This document shows, piece after piece, positions 58,933 to 64,000 of a stretch of 64,000 bases of DNA. Both the position numbers and the translations under genes were made by a program. The notes beneath the pieces were generated by a model. The model saw only the letters and a list, made by a program, of their open reading frames with translations. It was not told the origin of the DNA and did no database searches. Source of the DNA: CAYVOV01 sp964453525 (GTDB taxonomy: Bacteria > Chloroflexota > Dehalococcoidia > Dehalococcoidales > UBA2162). The DNA is taken from the NCBI GenBank assembly GCA_964453525.1, contig CAYVOV010000003.1, positions 124,001 to 188,000 on the forward strand, in the 5' to 3' direction. Positions within the stretch are counted from its first letter, which is position 1; the number at the start of each line of letters is the position of its first letter.

Positions 58933-60294
58933 ATGACTGAGATTATTAAGCGAGCGCTGGTGATAGGCGGGGGAATAGCCGGAATCCAGGCTGCCCTGGA
59001 CATAGCCGATGGCGGTTATGAGGTTGTGCTTGTTGAGAAAACTCCGAGTATCGGCGGGCATATGCTCCAGTACTCGGAAGTCTTCCCCACCCTGGATTGT
59101 CCGCAGTGCATTATGACCCCGAAGATGGTAGAGGCAGCTCAGCACGCGAATATCAAGCTGATGACTTACGCTGAAGTCCGGAGTGTCAGCGGTGCCGCCG
59201 GCGATTTCGAGGTTGAGATTCTCCAGAAGGCGAGGATGGTGGACCATTCTTTATGCAACGGTTGCGGCACCTGCTGGCAGAAGTGCCCGGAGAAAGTACC
59301 CTCGGAGTTCGATGCCGGAATGGCGGAGAGGACTGCCATTTATATCCCCTTCGCCCAGGCGGTACCGGGCAAGCCGGTGATTGATACTGAAAACTGTCGC
59401 TACATTAGGTATCTTGATTTCCTTGATGAAGGCAGTGGGGGTAAAAAACCGCCGCAGTGCCGTGTCTGTGAACAACTGTGCCCGGTGGGAGCAATCGACT
59501 GGCGGCAGCAACCTCAGGTTGTAAATGAGAAATTCGGCGCTATTGTTGTCGCTACCGGTTTTGAGCTTATGCCGGTGGCGGAAATTGGGGAGTATGCAGA
59601 AGACCCTGATGTTATCAACGGCATCCAGTTCGAGCGGCTGCTCTGCCCTTCAGGGCCGACCAGCGGGACGGTGATAAGACCTTCCGATGGCAAAGTACCC
59701 GCGGAGGTTGTATTTGTCTCCTGTGCCGGCTCACGTGACACCGAGCATGGCGTTCCTTACTGCTCAAGAGTCTGCTGCATGTACCTGGCGAAACAGGCGA
59801 TGCTTTATAAGCATGCCGTTCCTGACGGGCAGGCTTACGTTTTTTATATAGACCGCCGGACTACCGGCAAAGGATATGAAGAATTCGTCCGGAGGGCTGT
59901 TGATGAAGGAGTGCAGTACCTGAGAGGAAAAGTATCGAAGATATTCCGGGACGGGGATAAGCTATCCGTGCTGGGAGTTGATACAGTAGAAGGTAAGGCT
60001 ATCGAAGTCCGGGCTGACCTTGTTGTTCTCGGTATGGCTATAAAACCAAGCCAGAGAACTGGTGAACTGGCAGAAAAGCTTGGTATTGACATAGATGAGA
60101 ATGGCTTCTTTTCAGGGGCGCACCAGAAATTCAATCCCCTGGAGACATCCGTCCCCGGAGTCTACCTTGCCGGCACCGCGCAGGGTCCCAGGGATATTCC
60201 CGATTCGGCTGCCCAGGCGAGCGGGGCGGCCGGAAAGGTACTGTCTTTATTCTCCCGGGATGAGCCGGTGGCAGAGGAGGTGGCAGCGAGATAA
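58933..60294 (+). CDS. HdrA-type flavoprotein, first half-module (separate gene)
   Basis: This is 453 residues from the ATG at 58933; the TTG six bases earlier is possible. It corresponds to module 1 of the fused HdrA of the first cluster. The FAD motif is GGGIAGIQAALD (about 12-23), a DCPQC pair lies at 55-59, the first ferredoxin motif is C108-C111-C114-C118, and the second is irregular: C155 is followed by 20 residues before C176, C179 and C183. GSRDTEHGVPYCSRVCC follows. It is adjacent to the second HdrA gene with 1 bp between stop and start. Confidence 0.92.
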   Translation: MTEIIKRALVIGGGIAGIQAALDIADGGYEVVLVEKTPSIGGHMLQYSEVFPTLDCPQCIMTPKMVEAAQHANIKLMTYAEVRSVSGAAGDFEVEILQKARMVDHSLCNGCGTCWQKCPEKVPSEFDAGMAERTAIYIPFAQAVPGKPVIDTENCRYIRYLDFLDEGSGGKKPPQCRVCEQLCPVGAIDWRQQPQVVNEKFGAIVVATGFELMPVAEIGEYAEDPDVINGIQFERLLCPSGPTSGTVIRPSDGKVPAEVVFVSCAGSRDTEHGVPYCSRVCCMYLAKQAMLYKHAVPDGQAYVFYIDRRTTGKGYEEFVRRAVDEGVQYLRGKVSKIFRDGDKLSVLGVDTVEGKAIEVRADLVVLGMAIKPSQRTGELAEKLGIDIDENGFFSGAHQKFNPLETSVPGVYLAGTAQGPRDIPDSAAQASGAAGKVLSLFSRDEPVAEEVAAR

Positions 60295-60295
60295 G

Positions 60296-62008
60296 ATGAG
60301 CAGGAGAATGGAAAGAATCGGCGTGTTTGTCTGCCACTGCGGCTCTAACATTGCCGGAACGGTTGATGTGGAGAAACTCACACAGGAGTTTGGCAAATAT
60401 CCAGGCGTTGTTCATGCCGAGCATTATATCTACATGTGCTCCGAGCCGGGACAGGAACTGATAAGAAAAGCGATTGCGGAAAAAGACCTTAAAGGTATCG
60501 TCAATGTCAACTGCTCTCCTTCGCTGCATGAAAGGACATTTCGCAACTTGGTGGAATCGCAGGGACTGAACCCTTACTGCTGCGAGATAGCCAATATAAG
60601 GGAACAGTGCAGCTGGCCGCACACAGACTTTAAAGAGGCTGCCACTGAAAAGGCGATGGCTATCACCGGAGCCGCTGTTGAGAAACTGCGTCTGAATATG
60701 ATGCTTTCACCTATGGTCATTCCACTTACCAGGAGAGCCCTGGTTATCGGAGCGGGACTGGCTGGAATCCAGGCTGCCCTTGATATTGCCGACGGAGGAT
60801 ACGAAGTTATTCTTGTTGAAAAGGAAGCTGCAATTGGCGGTCATGTCAACCAGCTATCCGGTACTTTTCCCACTCTGGAAAAGCCGGCTTCACTGATTGC
60901 GCCTATGATTCAAAGAGTCACTTCGCATCCGAAGATTACTCTTTATACCGGTTCCGAAGTAGAAGAGGTATCCGGTTACGTGGGAAACTTCACGGCTAAG
61001 ATTAAAAACAAAGACGTCATAATCGAGGAAGAGGTCGGGGTAATCGTTGCCGCCACCGGGTATGACCTTTTGCCTGTAGAAAAGGCGGGCGATTATCCTG
61101 AAGACCCTGATATCGTGGATGGTCTCCGGTTTGAAAAAATACTGTCTGATGCGGAGGCCGACGATGGTGAAATCAGGCGTCCTTCCGATGGCACCATTCC
61201 TGAAGAGATAGTCTTTATCCAGTGTGCCGGTTCCCGCGACCCGGAGCAGGGTGTTGCTTACTGTTCCCGCGTCTGCTGTATGTATGTCGCCAAGCAGGCT
61301 GCGCTCTACAGGAAAGCCGTGCCCGGGGGGCAGGCTTATATTTTCTATAAGGATATTTGCTCGGATGTTATCGGCGGCGAGGAGTTCGTTCAGAGCGTGG
61401 TGGAAAACGGAAGAATCCTCTATTTACGCGGTGAAGTTGCTGAGGTGTTCAGGGAGGGAGATAAGATAAAGGTCCGGGGTATGGACACTCTATCCGGTAA
61501 GGATATAGAGATAGCGTCGGATATGGTGGTACTGGCTACGGCGATGGTGCCGTCAGCCGAGGCAAAGGAGCTTGCCAGGAAACTGAATATTATATCCGAT
61601 GAGTACGGTTTTCTGACCGAAGCCCATGTCAAGCTCAGGCCGGTGGAAAGCCTTACCTCGGGTATTTACCTGGCAGGCACCGCACAGTGGCCGAGGGATA
61701 TTCCCGATACGATAGCTTCAGCCAGCGGAGCGGCCAGCAAGGTCCTTTCATTGTTCTCACGCCGGGAGCTGATTCACGAACCGACGACTGCCACGGTGGA
61801 TGAAGAGATATGCACCGGCTGCGGACTGTGTGTTTCTGTTTGCACCTATCATGCAATTGAGATAAACGGTAAAATGATAGCCACTGTCAATGAAGCGCTT
61901 TGTGAGGGCTGCGGCGCCTGTTCCGTCACCTGTCCGGCAAAGGCAATACAGCATAAGAACTGGAGCCCCCGCCAGTTTTTTGAGATGATAGACGTTGTCA
62001 CCTGTTGA
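60296..62008 (+). CDS. hdrA: HdrA-type flavoprotein, second half-module (separate gene)
   Basis: This is 570 residues from the ATG at 60296. A longer frame from 60095 runs through the preceding gene, but the HdrA N-terminus IGVFVCHCGSNIAG begins only here. FAD motif GAGLAGIQAALD lies near 147, GSRDPEQGVAYCSRVCC near 310, and two C-terminal ferredoxin motifs, CTGCGLCVSVCT (with Thr in place of Pro) and CEGCGACSVTCP, near 505-547. It corresponds to module 2 of the fused HdrA in the first cluster. The CEMC or CPQC pair of module 1 is missing, as expected. Confidence 0.93.
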   Translation: MSRRMERIGVFVCHCGSNIAGTVDVEKLTQEFGKYPGVVHAEHYIYMCSEPGQELIRKAIAEKDLKGIVNVNCSPSLHERTFRNLVESQGLNPYCCEIANIREQCSWPHTDFKEAATEKAMAITGAAVEKLRLNMMLSPMVIPLTRRALVIGAGLAGIQAALDIADGGYEVILVEKEAAIGGHVNQLSGTFPTLEKPASLIAPMIQRVTSHPKITLYTGSEVEEVSGYVGNFTAKIKNKDVIIEEEVGVIVAATGYDLLPVEKAGDYPEDPDIVDGLRFEKILSDAEADDGEIRRPSDGTIPEEIVFIQCAGSRDPEQGVAYCSRVCCMYVAKQAALYRKAVPGGQAYIFYKDICSDVIGGEEFVQSVVENGRILYLRGEVAEVFREGDKIKVRGMDTLSGKDIEIASDMVVLATAMVPSAEAKELARKLNIISDEYGFLTEAHVKLRPVESLTSGIYLAGTAQWPRDIPDTIASASGAASKVLSLFSRRELIHEPTTATVDEEICTGCGLCVSVCTYHAIEINGKMIATVNEALCEGCGACSVTCPAKAIQHKNWSPRQFFEMIDVVTC

Positions 62009-62057
62009 GGTTATCAAACACTAAAATGGAAGGTTGCTCCGAAAATGGATTATCCCC

Positions 62058-62200
62058 CGTTTGCCCTGAGCTTGTCGAAGGGCCGTTCATGGTTTCGACA
62101 GGCTCACTACGAACGGCTTTTTCATCCTTTGTGATGGCAATTGAAAAGTGACATGACAAAGGAAATAATTTATTGGCACGTCCGCCAGAGGCGGGCTCGC
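62058..62200. repeat. REP-type palindrome plus inverted ATTGCGAG-type module
   Basis: TGAGCTTGTCGAA and TTCGACAGGCTCA form an inverted pair, with GCCGTTC / GAACGGC arms between, the pattern of the widespread TTCGACAGGCTCA intergenic repeats. Then comes a reversed copy of the 22-bp word at 32467 (62153-62174) and of the GCCCGCCTCTGGCGG hairpin. It separates the Hdr genes from the TfrB-like gene. No coding capacity. Confidence 0.75.
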
Positions 62201-62245
62201 ATGACATCACTAACTAAAACAGTATAGTATTAGAAGAAAGTCAGA

Positions 62246-62986
62246 ATGAGCGATATTGAAGAAAAGGACATGAAAATGGTGCCGATTTACGTCATGGGCA
62301 AGAGGTACGAAGTGCCCGAAGCCCTGACGATAATGAAGGCGATGGAGTATGCCGGCTTCAGGTTCATCCGCGGCTGCGGTTGCCGCGGCGGTATCTGCGG
62401 TGCCTGCGCTACGGTTTACGGGAGGGCGGGCGACTACAAGCTCTATACCGGATTAGCCTGCCAGACGGTGATAGAGCCTGATATGTACCTGACCCAGATA
62501 CCGTTCTACCCTGCCAACCGGGCTGTCTATGATTTCTCCAGACTCGAAGCTGCCCCGGAAGAGATATTCAAATTATATCCGGAGCTTTTCCGCTGCGTAG
62601 CCTGTAATAGCTGCACCAAGGTCTGCCCGATGGACATCGAGGTGATGGATATGGTATCGGCTCTAAAGCAGGGCAATATCACCAAAGCGGCTGAGCTTTC
62701 CTTTAGTTGCATCCAGTGCGGCCTCTGCACCAGTCGCTGCATGGGCGAACTGCCTCAATACCATATCGCCCAGCTTGCCAGGCGGATTTACGGGGCCAAG
62801 ATTGCTCCCCCGGCCGAACACCTGGATGAGGCAGTGAAGGCTACTAAAGCCGGTAAATACGAGGGATGTTTGCGGGAATTGATGACAATGGACGATGAAG
62901 AACTGAGAAAGGTCTACCAGCAGCGGGAGATAGAACCGGAGATGGCCGGCGAAGACTGGCTTCCTGCCGATAGTAACTACCTCTGA
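62246..62986 (+). CDS. TfrB/SdhB-like iron-sulfur subunit
   Basis: The 246-residue protein begins with a plant-type ferredoxin segment GCGCRGGICGACAT (2Fe-2S ligands) at about 43-56. Further 4Fe-4S/3Fe-4S-type motifs follow, CVACNSCTKVCP (about 117-128) and CIQCGLCTSRCM (about 155-166). It matches the iron-sulfur subunit of succinate dehydrogenase, fumarate reductase or thiol:fumarate reductase. It lies 8 bp before the flavoprotein gene. With HdrB-like genes upstream, a thiol-fumarate type reaction is a fair guess. Confidence 0.9.
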   Translation: MSDIEEKDMKMVPIYVMGKRYEVPEALTIMKAMEYAGFRFIRGCGCRGGICGACATVYGRAGDYKLYTGLACQTVIEPDMYLTQIPFYPANRAVYDFSRLEAAPEEIFKLYPELFRCVACNSCTKVCPMDIEVMDMVSALKQGNITKAAELSFSCIQCGLCTSRCMGELPQYHIAQLARRIYGAKIAPPAEHLDEAVKATKAGKYEGCLRELMTMDDEELRKVYQQREIEPEMAGEDWLPADSNYL

Positions 62987-62994
62987 GGAGAATT

Positions 62995-64000
62995 ATGCCG
63001 TATCCACCGGAACTGAAAGAGCTTATTAAAGCCGTTGAGAGAACCAGGCCCGAGCGGCTGGCGAGGAAAAAACGGGGCGAAGAGTTCCCGATGATGTCCC
63101 TGGCGGAGCGCCAGGAGATGCTGAAGTATCATCCCGATTACCGGGAGGAGGGACGGAGAGCGCTGGCGCTGGGTCCCAACAAAGGTTACCGGATACCACA
63201 TGAATTCGCCGATTTGCTGGAAGCGCGGAGTCGTGTTGAGCCGGGCACTGTCGACCTCTCCACGGCGGATATAGAGACGGATGTCCTGATAATCGGCGGT
63301 GGAGGCGCCGGAACAGCGGCGGCTCTCCTTGCCGGGGAACAGGGGGCTAGGGTAACCATTGCCACCAAGCTCCGCCACGGCGATGCCAATACGATGATGG
63401 CTGAAGGCGGTATCCAGGCTGCTACCAAGCTTGAAAAGGACTCGCCCTGCTACCACTATCTTGATGTAATGGGGGGAGGACATTTTAAATGCGAGCCCGA
63501 CCTCGTCTATACGCTGGTAACTCAGGCACCCGATGTTATCCAGTGGCTGGAGCGGCTGGGAGTAATGTTTTCCAAGTTCCCTGATGGCAGGCTTCAGTCC
63601 ATTCACGGCGGCGGAACGAGCCGCAAGCGGATGTACTCCTGCGGCGATATTACCGGTGCGGAGATTATGCGCACCATCAGGGACGAGGCGCGCAACCGGC
63701 AGAATATCCAGGTAATCGAATTCTCTCCGACGGTGGAGCTGATACTGGACGAGCACGGGCGGTGTGCCGGAGCTTTACTTTACAACCTTGAGACTGAGGA
63801 GTATTTCATCGTCAGGGCTAAATCCACAATACTGGCTACCGGCGGCTGCGGACGTCTCCACACCCAGGGATTTATGACCACCAACCATTACGGAGCAACT
63901 GCCGACGGCGTGGTGCTTGGCTACCGGGCCGGGGTGGAAATTTGTTTTTTGCACACCGTTCAGTACCATCCTACCGGTGTAGTTTACCCGGAGCAGGCAG
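62995..64000 (+). CDS. Fumarate reductase/succinate dehydrogenase-like flavoprotein, cut by the window end
   Basis: This is about 335 residues from the ATG at 62995 (GAGGAGAATT before it); the rest is outside the window. An unusual N-terminal extension of about 95 residues comes before the FAD motif TDVLIIGGGGAGTAAALLA. The segment HGDANTMMAEGG lies where SdhA/FrdA have SHT with the covalent His. Here Asn-Thr replaces it, so FAD is probably non-covalent. MYSCGDITG and FLHTVQYHPTG keep family residues of the substrate domain. It pairs with the iron-sulfur subunit directly upstream. Confidence 0.88.
   Translation, partial: MPYPPELKELIKAVERTRPERLARKKRGEEFPMMSLAERQEMLKYHPDYREEGRRALALGPNKGYRIPHEFADLLEARSRVEPGTVDLSTADIETDVLIIGGGGAGTAAALLAGEQGARVTIATKLRHGDANTMMAEGGIQAATKLEKDSPCYHYLDVMGGGHFKCEPDLVYTLVTQAPDVIQWLERLGVMFSKFPDGRLQSIHGGGTSRKRMYSCGDITGAEIMRTIRDEARNRQNIQVIEFSPTVELILDEHGRCAGALLYNLETEEYFIVRAKSTILATGGCGRLHTQGFMTTNHYGATADGVVLGYRAGVEICFLHTVQYHPTGVVYPEQA

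Noticed and set aside
60095..60295. 67-residue N-terminal extension of the second HdrA gene
   Set aside because: The extension runs inside the preceding gene in another frame and has no HdrA features; the ATG at 60296 gives the standard HdrA start.
62977..63756. Long minus-strand frame near the right end
   Set aside because: It is antisense to the fumarate-reductase-like flavoprotein gene, whose plus-strand frame shows clear FAD and active-site motifs.

Overview
The window looks like a chromosomal segment of a strictly anaerobic bacterium of about 50% GC, most plausibly a Dehalococcoidia-like member of the Chloroflexota. This is inferred, not proven. The signs are two heterodisulfide-reductase (Hdr) type electron-transfer clusters with MvhD-, FdhB- and fumarate-reductase-like partners, a lower-ligand half of B12 biosynthesis under a cobalamin riboswitch, a small DUF5679 zinc-ribbon gene, many stand-alone MFS/SDR/amidohydrolase/cupin genes, and many short G/C-rich inverted-repeat elements between genes. 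No rRNA, tRNA, CRISPR array, transposase or integrase was seen.

Layout. 1-7.2 kb: a tightly overlapping minus-strand cobalamin operon (cbiB-cobD-cobQ-cobT-cobS-cobC and a PP-loop ATPase) behind a B12 riboswitch and an intrinsic terminator. 7.6-13.7 kb: a plus-strand Hdr operon (fused double HdrA, MvhD, FdhB-like, HdrC, HdrB). 13.8-21.4 kb: tyrS, tatA, DUF5679, a two-component system with a DUF3795 gene, a secreted three-repeat protein, and a molybdopterin lipoprotein with a tiny possible haem anchor. 21.5-30.3 kb: a hydroxyacid/glycerate metabolic neighbourhood (two dehydrogenases, hydroxypyruvate isomerase-like, cyclophilin-like, glycerate 2-kinase, ThDP enzyme, amidohydrolase). 30.5-31.7 kb: an AT-rich accessory gene for a membrane-anchored zinc-ribbon/HTH protein. 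32-38.6 kb: MFS transporter, DUF4129-DUF58-MoxR operon, TetR. 38.7-51.7 kb: a TetR-linked membrane protein, a bicupin, nitroreductases, a CetZ/tubulin-like GTPase with a small membrane partner, three MFS/SDR/radical-SAM type genes, and other small metabolic genes. 51.9-54.2 kb: an AT-rich three-gene cassette (PLD-like protein plus two winged-helix proteins) next to about 600 bp of very AT-rich non-coding DNA. 54.2-57.5 kb: racemase-like, SDR, phosphotriesterase-like and DUF2284 genes. 57.6-64 kb: a second Hdr operon (HdrC, HdrB, two separate HdrA genes, then a TfrB/SdhB-like protein and a flavoprotein cut by the window end).

How it fits together. The two Hdr clusters carry the same HdrA modules, fused in one and split in the other, and they use different electron partners. 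This suggests two bifurcating or confurcating complexes, one linked to hydrogenase/formate-type donors and one to a fumarate/thiol-type acceptor. The B12 operon would supply corrinoid cofactor. The most novel-looking items are the CetZ-like GTPase with its one-helix partner, the AT-rich PLD/winged-helix cassette, the split/fused HdrA pair, the three-repeat secreted protein next to a sensor kinase, and a MITE-like repeat family with a 10-bp perfect terminal inverted repeat in one copy.
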